A program made the position numbers and the translations under genes. DNA of 29,516 nt from Cellulomonas sp. (GTDB taxonomy: Bacteria > Actinomycetota > Actinomycetes > Actinomycetales > Cellulomonadaceae). Numbering within the stretch: the first letter of the stretch is position 1; the number at the start of each line of letters is the position of its first letter. The stretch spans positions 1-29,516 of the forward strand of contig DAIDJQ010000026.1 of the NCBI GenBank assembly GCA_027451305.1. Reading direction: 5' to 3'. This document shows positions 22,833 through 29,516 of this stretch, one piece after another. Below the pieces are notes generated by a model. It searched no databases. It had not been told where the DNA came from and saw nothing but the letters and a program-made list of their open reading frames with translations.

Positions 22833-23380
22833 CGTGACACCGCCTGGGTGCGCGTCCCGCGCCCGGTTCGCGCCCGGGTGCCGCTCGCCTGATTCGTCGC
22901 GGCGCTCGGCAGTGCGGCTTCGCGCTGCGCGACCGCCTCGCGGACAGCCTGCTCCCCTGCCGGGGTGGTTCCCTCGCTGGCTGCCTCGGCCGTGACTGCC
23001 GGTGCTGCTGCCGCGGCGGCTTCGCGCCGGCGGTGCACGCTCACGGTCATGACGTTCAGGTCCAGGCCGATGCGGCTGGCGACGAACGCCTCGCTGATCT
23101 CGCTGTGCCCGTCGACCTGCCGTTCGCGTTCGACGACGCGGCCCTCGGCGATGAACCGGTCTCCCTTGGCGACCGTCTCGCAGGCACGTTCGGCGGACCT
23201 GCCCCACATGAGCAGGTCGTGGAAGTCCGGGTCGAGCTGGACGTAGTCGCCGTTCTCGGCGCGTTCGAACCGGTCGCGACCCACCCGCGCGTACAAGCGA
23301 GCCTCGCCACGTTCGGTGTAGGTCAGTCTGGGTTCGCTGGCGATGAACCCGTGGATCGCCGTCTCGGTACGGATCGGCAT
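22829..23380 (-). CDS. ssb: single-stranded DNA-binding protein of the ICE
   Basis: A 183-residue SSB starting at ATG 23380, with GGGAGG upstream. The OB-fold is visible in MPIRTETAIHGFIASEPRLTYTERGEARLYARVGRDRF, then FHDLLMWGRSAERACETVAKGDRFIAEGRVVERE and SEAFVASRIGLDLNVMTVSVHRR. The tail is Ala/Arg/Thr-rich and lacks the acidic DDDxPF tip that chromosomal SSBs use to recruit partners. It is probably expressed to coat the transferred strand in the donor or recipient. Confidence 0.9.
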   Translation of the reverse strand: MPIRTETAIHGFIASEPRLTYTERGEARLYARVGRDRFERAENGDYVQLDPDFHDLLMWGRSAERACETVAKGDRFIAEGRVVERERQVDGHSEISEAFVASRIGLDLNVMTVSVHRRREAAAAAAPAVTAEAASEGTTPAGEQAVREAVAQREAALPSAATNQASGTRARTGRGTRTQAVSR

Positions 23381-23460
23381 GACCGGCGCCTCCCTGGTCG
23401 GCCCGGCGCCTCTGGCCGGTCTTCACCGTCCAGGTGTGTCCGACCGCCCACCGTGGCGGC

Positions 23461-25218
23461 TCAGCCGGTCCGCAGCTGTTCCTCGAGCTCGGCCCGGTCG
23501 CGCGCGAGATGGGCGGCGTCGCGGCGGGTGGTCCAGGCGCGCAGGTCGACGACGATGGGCCGGGTGGCGCGTAGCAGGACGATGCCGACTCCCATCGGCA
23601 GGCCGCGGATGACGTGTGGGGGCAGGATCGGCACCCGGCGTATCGAGCGCTGGGTGGACCTGCCACCGTAGGTGTCGATGGTCAGCGAGTCGGTGGTCTC
23701 GTCCCGGTCCCCGATCAGGGTTGACAGGTCTTGCAGGTCGCGGGAGCCGGCTTGCCCGCCGAGCAGGACCTTGACGATCGAGGCGCCCCAGATCGCCTCC
23801 GCGGCGTGCTCGGACCAGCGTTCGCGGGCTTGCGCGAGGGACTGCAACACGGTCAGCACGCTGATGCCGGTGCCGCCGCCTTCGGCCATGAGTACCGGCA
23901 GGCTTGGCAGTGGCGCCAGGTTGCCGATCTCGTCTAGCGCGAGCAGCAGCGGCGGGTCGAGTCGGGCGGCCGGGGAGCGGGCGGCGGTGCGGCGGGCCAC
24001 CTCGACCAGGTCTTCGATGAACGCGGCGACCAGGCCGGCGCTCGCGCCCGCGCCGGAGCCGGTGGCCAGCAGGTACAGCGTGCCGTGCTCGGCCAGGAAG
24101 CTCGCCGGGTCGAAGTCCTCGCCCGGCCGGGGGCTGACCGCGGCCAGCACCCGGGGGTCGGCCAGCGGGCCGAACGCCAGGGAGACTCCTTGCCAGATGG
24201 AATCGCGGGTGCGGGGGTCAGCCTGGATCATCGCCTCCAACGAGTCCGCCCAGCCGACGGCCGCCTGGGGCCGGTTCTGCAGGATGCGGACCGCTTCGGA
24301 GGCGAGCGCTGGATTCAGCGCCCACCGGTACAGGTCGGCCGCGCCGCGCTCGTCGAGAGCGGCGGCGTGCAGCAGGGCCTGGATGGCGGCGGTGGTCTTG
24401 CCCTGCCAGAAGCCGCCGTCTTCCACGCCGGCGAAGCCGACCGACGAGGACAGGCCGGTGGCGCGGATCATCGCGGTCAGCGGGTCGGCGCAGCCGCGCA
24501 CCGGCGACCAGCGCAGCCCGGCCGGGATGCCGGCGGCCAGCTGCTGGGGGTCGAACACCGCGACCGGACCGCGACGGGCCCGGGCGCGCATGGTCGTGGT
24601 GAGGTTGTCCGGACGGGTCGAGGTGGTGATCACCGCGCCGGGGGCGTCCAGGATCATGTTGATGACCAGGTGCAGGCCCTTGCCGGAGCGGGGCGGCCCG
24701 ACCAGCAGCATCGAGTCCTCCACCGTCGCCCACACCCCGCGTCCGCCGGCCCGTCCCAGCAGGTAGCCGACCTGCTCGGGCGGCACCCGGCCCGAGGCCA
24801 GGGAGGGGCGCAGTGCGCCAGCGCGCGCCCGGATGGCCTTGGCGGAGGCGGCCTGGCCGACCTCGCCGGGGCCGGCCACGCCGGCGACCGTGTGCGGGTC
24901 GACCGGCCCGTGTCGGCGCCGGTACACCCACCGGCCGGCCAGGGCGCCGACCACGGCCAGAACTGTCAGCAGCGTGCCGGTGACCGCCCAGTAGACGACG
25001 GGTCCCAGCTGTGGGACGCCCAGGGCGGCGCCCGGGTTGCCGGGGCGGGTCAGCACAGCTAGCGCCGTCGCTGGTCCGCCGCCGGGGCTGGGTGCGCCGA
25101 CCAGGTGGGTCGCCACCACGGCGCCGAGCTGCAGCACCACGCCAAGGCCGCCGACCAGGCCGGCGCCGGCCAGGGCGACGTTCAGCGCGGTGTCGCTGGG
25201 AGCGCCCTGGAGGCTCAC
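23461..25218 (-). CDS. type IV coupling protein (VirD4/TraG family)
   Basis: A 585-residue inner-membrane ATPase. Two hydrophobic segments lie near 12-38 and 72-96 (VVYWAVTGTLLTVLAVVGALAGRW). Walker A GPPRSGKG is at 174-181 and Walker B LLLALDEIGNLAPLPSLP near 425. The conserved TEGGG-like segment reads MAEGGGTGISVLTVLQSLAQ, and SLTIDTYGGRSTQRSIRRVPILPP follows near the C-terminus, as in actinobacterial TraG proteins. It recruits the relaxase-DNA complex to the T4SS. It overlaps the upstream small gene by 4 bp (ATGA). Confidence 0.94.
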   Translation of the reverse strand: MSLQGAPSDTALNVALAGAGLVGGLGVVLQLGAVVATHLVGAPSPGGGPATALAVLTRPGNPGAALGVPQLGPVVYWAVTGTLLTVLAVVGALAGRWVYRRRHGPVDPHTVAGVAGPGEVGQAASAKAIRARAGALRPSLASGRVPPEQVGYLLGRAGGRGVWATVEDSMLLVGPPRSGKGLHLVINMILDAPGAVITTSTRPDNLTTTMRARARRGPVAVFDPQQLAAGIPAGLRWSPVRGCADPLTAMIRATGLSSSVGFAGVEDGGFWQGKTTAAIQALLHAAALDERGAADLYRWALNPALASEAVRILQNRPQAAVGWADSLEAMIQADPRTRDSIWQGVSLAFGPLADPRVLAAVSPRPGEDFDPASFLAEHGTLYLLATGSGAGASAGLVAAFIEDLVEVARRTAARSPAARLDPPLLLALDEIGNLAPLPSLPVLMAEGGGTGISVLTVLQSLAQARERWSEHAAEAIWGASIVKVLLGGQAGSRDLQDLSTLIGDRDETTDSLTIDTYGGRSTQRSIRRVPILPPHVIRGLPMGVGIVLLRATRPIVVDLRAWTTRRDAAHLARDRAELEEQLRTG

Positions 25219-25499
25219 CGGCCGCCGAGCACGAGCAGCGTGCCGGACCGAGTGCCGACCATGATGAGTGGGGTGTTCCCGGCGGGTTGCGGGAAGGTCA
25301 GGGTGCCGTCCGCCCCGGCGCGTCCGGTGGCGGTCACCAGCGCCAGGTACACCAGCTCCCCCGGCAGGAACCCTCCGGCGGTCGGTGCCCCTTGCGGTGG
25401 CTCCGCGCCTGAGTCCTCGCCGCTGCGCCGCGGCTGCGGCACCCAGCCGCGCCGGCTCGCACCGTCGCCATGGCTGCGCCCGGGGACCGGGCCACTCAT
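25215..25499 (-). CDS. small protein upstream of the coupling protein
   Basis: A 94-residue protein whose stop overlaps the coupling-protein start by 4 bp (ATGA), which supports it as a real, coupled gene. The first 40 residues are Gly/Arg/Ser-rich and disordered. The rest (GGFLPGELVYLALVTATGRAGADGTLTFPQPAGNTPLIMVGTRSGTLLVLGG) is hydrophobic and beta-like, without a clear transmembrane helix. I do not recognise the family. Confidence 0.6.
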   Translation of the reverse strand: MSGPVPGRSHGDGASRRGWVPQPRRSGEDSGAEPPQGAPTAGGFLPGELVYLALVTATGRAGADGTLTFPQPAGNTPLIMVGTRSGTLLVLGGR

Positions 25500-25651
25500 G
25501 GCCGTGCCCTAGCCGCTACGAGTTCCTCGTGCCGTCCCACGTCGGTCAGGTGCGCACGCCTGCCCGGCAGGATCGGCCGCCGCACCCGCGGCAGTCTCGG
25601 CTGGCAGGCGCGCCCGCAACACCTGGAGCGTGGGCCGGTTCAGCGGGAGGC

Positions 25652-26662
25652 TCACCGCGTCGGGCCGACCTGGCGGTCGCGGTCGGCAGCGGACCCCCGG
25701 CCGTTGCCCCGTCCTGTCCGCACCAGCCCGGATGCCGACTCGGCCGGGTCGGGGCCGACGAGGCTGCGTACGTCGTCGTACCCGGCGATTAGGGCTGCGA
25801 CGTGCTCGCGCAGCAGGCGGTGGCAGCCGGCCGAGGCGACGCTGGTCACCGGGCCGGGGACCGCACCGACGGGCCTGCCCAGCCTGGTCGCCTGCTCGGC
25901 GGTCGTCAGTGCCCCGGATCGGTAGGCGGCCTCGACGACGACGACCCCCGCCGACAGGGCGGCCATCAGCCTGGTCCGCTGCAGGATTCGTGTCCGGGTC
26001 GGCGCCACGCCCGGTGGCGCTTCGCTGAGCAGGAGCCCACTTCTCGCGATCCGTTCCAGCAGCGCCTGGTTGCCGGCGGGGTAGGGCCGGTCGAGCCCCC
26101 CGGCGAGCACTGCCACGGTCGGGCCGGAGACGGCCAGCGCTCCCCGGTGCGCCGCCGCGTCGATCCCGTAGCTGCCTCCGGAGACGACCTGTCGGCCGTC
26201 ACGGGCAACGTCGCCTGCGAGATCTACGGCCACCTGCTCGCCGTAGGCGGTCGCGGCCCGTGATCCGGTTAGCGTGACCCGGCTCGTCACAGGCGCCGAC
26301 AGCAGGTCCGCATCGCCCTTCATCCACAGGGCGACCGGCGCCCGCAGGGCAAGAGCACGCAGCCCGGCTGGCCAGCGCGCGTCCCCAGGTATCAGCACCG
26401 TCAGGTCGTGCCGAGCCGTCTCGGCCAGCGCTTCCCGCACCCGCACGGTGTCCAGACGCGACGCCGCGCGCCGCGCCCAGAGCTCACCTGCGACCGGGTC
26501 GAGCCCTTTGGGCAGCGCGCCCCCGGCCGCGGCGGCGACGGCACCGCGTGCTCCGACCAGCCTCAGCAGGCCACCGGTGAGCTCGTCGCCCGGTTCGCAG
26601 ACCGTGGCGAGAATCATCCTTGCCGCGCGCTCGTCCCGAGCCAGTGTCTCGATCCCCTGCAC
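25652..26662 (-). CDS. dprA: DprA/Smf family DNA-processing protein
   Basis: A 336-residue protein from GTG 26662. The Rossmann-like DprA core is clear: VTLTGSRAATAYGEQVAVDLAGDVARDG, then QVVSGGSYGIDAAAHRGAL, TVAVLAGGLDRPYPAGN, LLLSEAPPG and VVVVEAAYRSGALTTAEQATRLGRPVGAVPGPVTS. The usual RNR motif reads RTR (LQRTRLMAALS). Characterised DprA binds incoming single-stranded DNA and loads RecA during transformation. In a conjugation cluster it may protect or process the entering strand with SSB, which is inference. No C-terminal winged helix is evident. Confidence 0.93.
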   Translation of the reverse strand: MQGIETLARDERAARMILATVCEPGDELTGGLLRLVGARGAVAAAAGGALPKGLDPVAGELWARRAASRLDTVRVREALAETARHDLTVLIPGDARWPAGLRALALRAPVALWMKGDADLLSAPVTSRVTLTGSRAATAYGEQVAVDLAGDVARDGRQVVSGGSYGIDAAAHRGALAVSGPTVAVLAGGLDRPYPAGNQALLERIARSGLLLSEAPPGVAPTRTRILQRTRLMAALSAGVVVVEAAYRSGALTTAEQATRLGRPVGAVPGPVTSVASAGCHRLLREHVAALIAGYDDVRSLVGPDPAESASGLVRTGRGNGRGSAADRDRQVGPTR

Positions 26663-26853
26663 CCTTCGGCTCCCTGTCCTCGCGCGGTCGACACAGGAGG
26701 CAGGTGCGAGCGGCGCCCCGGGTCAGGGAGCGGTCCTCGTTCGCGACGGCGCCAGTGGTGGCGTCGCCACTTCTTCAGCAGTGGATTGCAGGCAGCGAGG
26801 AGATTCCTCTGGTCGAGCGAGGTGCACGGGCGAGGGCCCAGCCGACTGATCGG

Positions 26854-27453
26854 TTAGGGGCGCATCCCCGGCTCGGCGCCGACGGTGATCACCTCGACGA
26901 TCTCCTGGACGGCGGAGGCGTCGGGCAGGCCGCCAAGCTCGCCGGCGAACAGCAGGTGGCCGGTGCCGATGAGGGTCAGGGCGAGCGTGTTGACGTCCGT
27001 GTCGGGTGTGATGCGCCCGAGGCCGCGCTCGGCGTTCAGGTAGGTCGACAGGCCGGCGGTGGCCTCTGTGAGGATCGGGATGCCGTGCGGGGTCGTCGCG
27101 CGCAGCCGGGACCGGAGCTCGTCGCGGGTGATGACGACGCTCATCAGCGCGAGGTTGACCGGGGTGAAGACGCGGGCCAGGGCCGTGGTCAGGTTCGAGA
27201 CCAGGCTCGCTGAGCCGGCTGCCTCGGCCAGGTCGTCGGCTTCCGTCGCGAGCCGGGCGATGCGGTCGCGGATCAGCTCGGCCAGGAAGTCGTCGAAGTC
27301 GTCGAAATGGCGGTGCAGCACACCCTTGGCGACCCCGGCCTCGTCGGTCACGGCGCGGCTCGTCAGCCCGCCGGCGCCCTCGCGCACCAGGACCCGCTCG
27401 GCGGCAGTGAACAGCTGCGCCCGGGCGTCGCGCAGGGCCACCCCGGTCGGCAT
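26854..27453 (-). CDS. TetR-family transcriptional repressor
   Basis: A 199-residue regulator from ATG 27453, with AGGAGG upstream. The N-terminal HTH is LRDARAQLFTAAERVLVREGAGGLTSRAVTDEAGVAKGVLHRHFDDFDDFLAELI, the standard TetR pattern. The helical C-terminal half would bind a small ligand. It is divergent from a methyltransferase gene across 54 bp that contain a perfect palindrome, so it probably represses both genes. Confidence 0.93.
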   Translation of the reverse strand: MPTGVALRDARAQLFTAAERVLVREGAGGLTSRAVTDEAGVAKGVLHRHFDDFDDFLAELIRDRIARLATEADDLAEAAGSASLVSNLTTALARVFTPVNLALMSVVITRDELRSRLRATTPHGIPILTEATAGLSTYLNAERGLGRITPDTDVNTLALTLIGTGHLLFAGELGGLPDASAVQEIVEVITVGAEPGMRP

Positions 27454-27486
27454 GAGTCCTCCTGCACGCGATCGACGAATGGGCGA

Positions 27487-27507
27487 GCGCCCACTTAGAG
27501 TGGGCGC
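27487..27507. promoter_or_regulatory. TetR operator overlapping the -10 of the methyltransferase promoter
   Basis: A perfect inverted repeat: GCGCCCACT, spacer TAG, then AGTGGGCGC. It ends at the base before the ATG at 27508. TAGAGT (27496-27501) inside it fits a -10 box with 6 nt to the ATG, and there is no room for a ribosome-binding site. Binding of a TetR dimer here would cover the promoter of a leaderless mRNA. Confidence 0.7.
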
Positions 27508-28332
27508 ATGGTCACTTTACCTTCGCCGCCATCTGAGCCCGCACCACACGAGCGCCGCGAGATCGCCGAGTCCTTCGGCTCGGACGCCGCCCGCTACGAC
27601 CGTGCCCGGCCCCGCTACCCGCAGGCCCTTGCCGACGCGATCCTTGCCGGGCTGCCCGGCAGGCGGGTCCTCGATGTCGGGATCGGCACCGGGCTGTCCG
27701 CGCTGCCGTTCCGTGGCGCGGGCGCCGACATTCTCGGTGTCGAGGTCGATGAGCGCATGGCCGAGCTGGCACGCTCCCGCGGCTTCGAGGTCGAGGTCGC
27801 CCGCTTCGAGGACTGGGACTCCCATGGCGCCTTGTTCGACGCGGTGGTCTCCGGGCAGGCCTGGCACTGGGTCGACCCCGCCGCCGGCGCGGCCAAGGCG
27901 GCCTGCGTGCTGCGTCCCGGCGGTCGGATCGCGCTGTTCTGGAACGTCGGCGAACCGGACCCGGCGATTGCGGCCGCATTCGGTGAGGTCTACCGCACCG
28001 TGGACACCGGGCTGCCGTTCGCTCCTCAGAATGCGGGGACCTCGGCGGTGGAGGGATACGAGAAGGTGATCCTTGCCCGCGCCGCCGGGGGGATCCGCGA
28101 CACCAGGGCCTTCACCGAACCGGAACGACTGCGCCTGGACTGGCAGACCACTCTCACCCGCGATGCCTGGCTCGACCAGGTCCCTACGGCGGGCGGCCAT
28201 GACCGCATCCCGAAAGACCGACTCGCCGAACTCCTCGGCGGGCTCGGGAAGGTCGTCGACGACCACGGCGGCAGCTTCACCATGAACTACGCCACCATCG
28301 CACTCACGGCGGACCGCCGCAGCACGACATAG
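27508..28332 (+). CDS. class I SAM-dependent methyltransferase
   Basis: A 274-residue protein with the Rossmann methyltransferase signature VLDVGIGTGLSALPF (motif I, about 53-67), then ILGVEVDERMAELARSRG and FDAVVSGQAWHWVDPAAGAAKAACVLRPGGRIALFWN. The N-terminal AARYDRARPRYPQALADAIL is typical of the UbiE/SmtA-like group acting on small molecules. Substrate is unknown. It is probably translated from a leaderless mRNA and controlled by the divergent TetR protein. The pair reads against the conjugation genes, so it looks like inserted cargo; such pairs often deal with toxic small molecules or antibiotics. Confidence 0.93.
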   Translation: MVTLPSPPSEPAPHERREIAESFGSDAARYDRARPRYPQALADAILAGLPGRRVLDVGIGTGLSALPFRGAGADILGVEVDERMAELARSRGFEVEVARFEDWDSHGALFDAVVSGQAWHWVDPAAGAAKAACVLRPGGRIALFWNVGEPDPAIAAAFGEVYRTVDTGLPFAPQNAGTSAVEGYEKVILARAAGGIRDTRAFTEPERLRLDWQTTLTRDAWLDQVPTAGGHDRIPKDRLAELLGGLGKVVDDHGGSFTMNYATIALTADRRSTT

Positions 28333-28340
28333 GGCACTGC

Positions 28341-28362
28341 CAGCGACCAGCGACCAGCGACC
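28341..28362 (+). repeat. 7-bp tandem repeat, three copies
   Basis: CAGCGAC occurs three times in a row, plus one base, just after the methyltransferase stop. It is short and of unknown meaning, but may mark slippage or the edge of the cargo insertion. Confidence 0.7.
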
Positions 28363-28456
28363 ACAAACGTCAAGCGGGCCGCGACGAGTTCTGCGAACCC
28401 GCACGCTCGACCACCCTGACACCGGCCGTGAGCACTCAGGTTCCCGCGAAAACGGA

Positions 28457-29516
28457 TCAAGAAGCCCGGAACCCGTCGCCTTTGCCCGTCATCTTGGCCG
28501 TGGTGTCGAACAGTCGCGCCTCGGCGGGGACGAGCTGGTGTTGCGTGATCCAGGCGTGGTCGCGGATGCGCCACAGGCCCTGCCCGACGCCGAGGCTGGG
28601 CAGCAGCGCCATCTCGGCTCCGGTCAGGCCGAGCACGCGTCCGGTGGCCTCGACCTGGTCGGCTTCCTGCCGGTAGACCACGCGGGTCTCGGCCAGCGCG
28701 AGCAGGGAGGAGGCGACGGCGCGGGCCGCCGAGCCGGCGTCGCCGGCGGTGTCCAGATCGGTGAACTTGTGGAACACCAACAGGTTCGCCACCCCCAGGG
28801 AGCGGGCCAGTCGCCACTGGGAGTCCATCCGACGTAGCAGGGCGGGGTCGCCGATCAGGCGCCAGGCTTCGTCGTAGACGACCCAGCGTGGGCCGGCGCC
28901 GGGGTCGGCCAGGGCGGTCTCCATCCACGCGGAGGCGCAGGTCATCAGGACCGACAGCAGGGCGTCGGACTGGGCGACCCGGGACAGGTCGAGGCTGACC
29001 ATGGGGGCGCTGGCGTCGAAGGCGACGGTCGACGGCCCGTCGAAGAGGCCTTGCAGGTCGCCGGCGACCATGCGGCGCAGTGCGTGGGCGACCAGGCGTC
29101 CGTCGTCGGCGAGCCGTTCGTCGTGGCCAGGATCGGGAGTCAGGAGCCGGTCAACGACGGCGGGCAGGATCGGCACCTGGCTGGCGGCGGTGGCCGAGGC
29201 CAGCGCGAGGTCGACGGCGGTGTGCTCGACCGGGGACAGGTCGCGGCCCAGCACGGTGGCGGCCAGGGCGCCGATCAGGTCGCGGCGGCGGGCGGCGACC
29301 TGTACCGCCCACAGCTGCGGGTCGACGCTGGCCGGACGCGCTCCGGCGTCCAGCGGGTTGAGGCGCGCGGGCAGGCCGTGGCCCAGCACGATGGCGACCC
29401 CGCCGACCTGGCGGGCGACCGGCGTCCACTCGCCCTTGGGGTCGGCGGCCACGTAGACCTTGCGTCCGAACGGGATCGACCGGCAGCACACGGCCTTGGC
29501 CAGGGCGGACTTGCCG
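28457..29516 (-). CDS. VirB4/TraC-like conjugation ATPase, partial
   Basis: The C-terminal 350 or so residues of a T4SS ATPase; the gene continues past the right edge of the window. The first visible codons, read from 29515, encode GKSALAKAVCCRSI, the end of a Walker A motif. Then come VYVAADPKGEWTPVARQVGG, a long helical insert, VSLDLSRVAQSD and Walker B RWVVYDEAWRLI, followed by MDSQWRLARSLGVANLLVFHKFTDL and LALAETRVVYRQEADQ. These match actinobacterial VirB4-like proteins. It powers assembly of the transfer channel. A GTG at 29491 is internal, not the real start. Confidence 0.92.
   Translation of the reverse strand, partial: GKSALAKAVCCRSIPFGRKVYVAADPKGEWTPVARQVGGVAIVLGHGLPARLNPLDAGARPASVDPQLWAVQVAARRRDLIGALAATVLGRDLSPVEHTAVDLALASATAASQVPILPAVVDRLLTPDPGHDERLADDGRLVAHALRRMVAGDLQGLFDGPSTVAFDASAPMVSLDLSRVAQSDALLSVLMTCASAWMETALADPGAGPRWVVYDEAWRLIGDPALLRRMDSQWRLARSLGVANLLVFHKFTDLDTAGDAGSAARAVASSLLALAETRVVYRQEADQVEATGRVLGLTGAEMALLPSLGVGQGLWRIRDHAWITQHQLVPAEARLFDTTAKMTGKGDGFRAS

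Larger units (their letters stand above)
20109..29516. mobile_element. partial integrative conjugative element in tandem with the IME
   Basis: Directly after attR lie a second excisionase/integrase pair and a leftward conjugation cluster that continues beyond the window. The genes are VirB4-like ATPase, DprA, a small protein, a VirD4/TraG coupling protein, SSB, a DUF4913-like protein and a HTH protein. The right end and any matching attachment site are outside the window, so its limits are unproven. The xis-int pair could be a separate remnant, because its integrase reads toward 21780 and away from the tRNA repeat. Confidence 0.65.

Overview
The window is high-GC DNA from an actinobacterium, probably of the order Micrococcales (a Cellulomonas-like lineage). 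Evidence is the GC-rich codon use, the WhiB and Crp-type regulators, the PASTA-bearing bifunctional PBP, and a gene order that resembles the Mycobacterium tuberculosis Rv3670-Rv3683 neighbourhood. The genus call is inference.

Region 1 (1-7800) is ordinary chromosome: an alpha/beta-hydrolase without its triad, endonuclease III (nth), a small RsiG-like helical protein, a Crp/FNR regulator, RidA with a DUF4177 partner, a WhiB4-like Fe-S regulator, a class A PBP (PonA2 type) and a membrane-anchored metallophosphoesterase. It ends in a tRNA-Pro(CGG) gene at 7801-7874.

Region 2 (7831-20108) is a complete integrative element of about 12.2 kb inserted in the 3' part of that tRNA gene. It is bounded by a perfect 51-bp direct repeat (7831-7881 and 20058-20108). 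It carries xis, a tyrosine integrase, a small cupin, a HTH-tailed protein, a cargo block, a MobF relaxase-helicase and a Fic protein. The cargo block is a lipoprotein, a secreted Trp-rich two-cysteine peptide, a hairpin-rich intergenic region, and a MacAB-like exporter made of adaptor with PG-binding domain, ATPase and permease. The element has a relaxase but no coupling protein or T4SS ATPase, so it looks like an integrative mobilizable element (IME).

Region 3 (20109-29516, open to the right) holds a second xis-integrase pair facing right. A leftward-reading conjugation cluster follows: VirB4-like ATPase, DprA, a small protein, a TraG/VirD4 coupling protein, SSB, a DUF4913-like protein and a HTH/excisionase-like protein. 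The cluster is interrupted by a divergent TetR/methyltransferase pair. This is part of an ICE lying in tandem with the IME and could supply its missing transfer machinery.

The most novel-looking item is the peptide plus exporter cassette of the IME (10809-14944): a candidate bacteriocin-like or surface-acting peptide with its own export machine, preceded by a lipoprotein that might act as immunity or receptor. Its function is not known from sequence alone.
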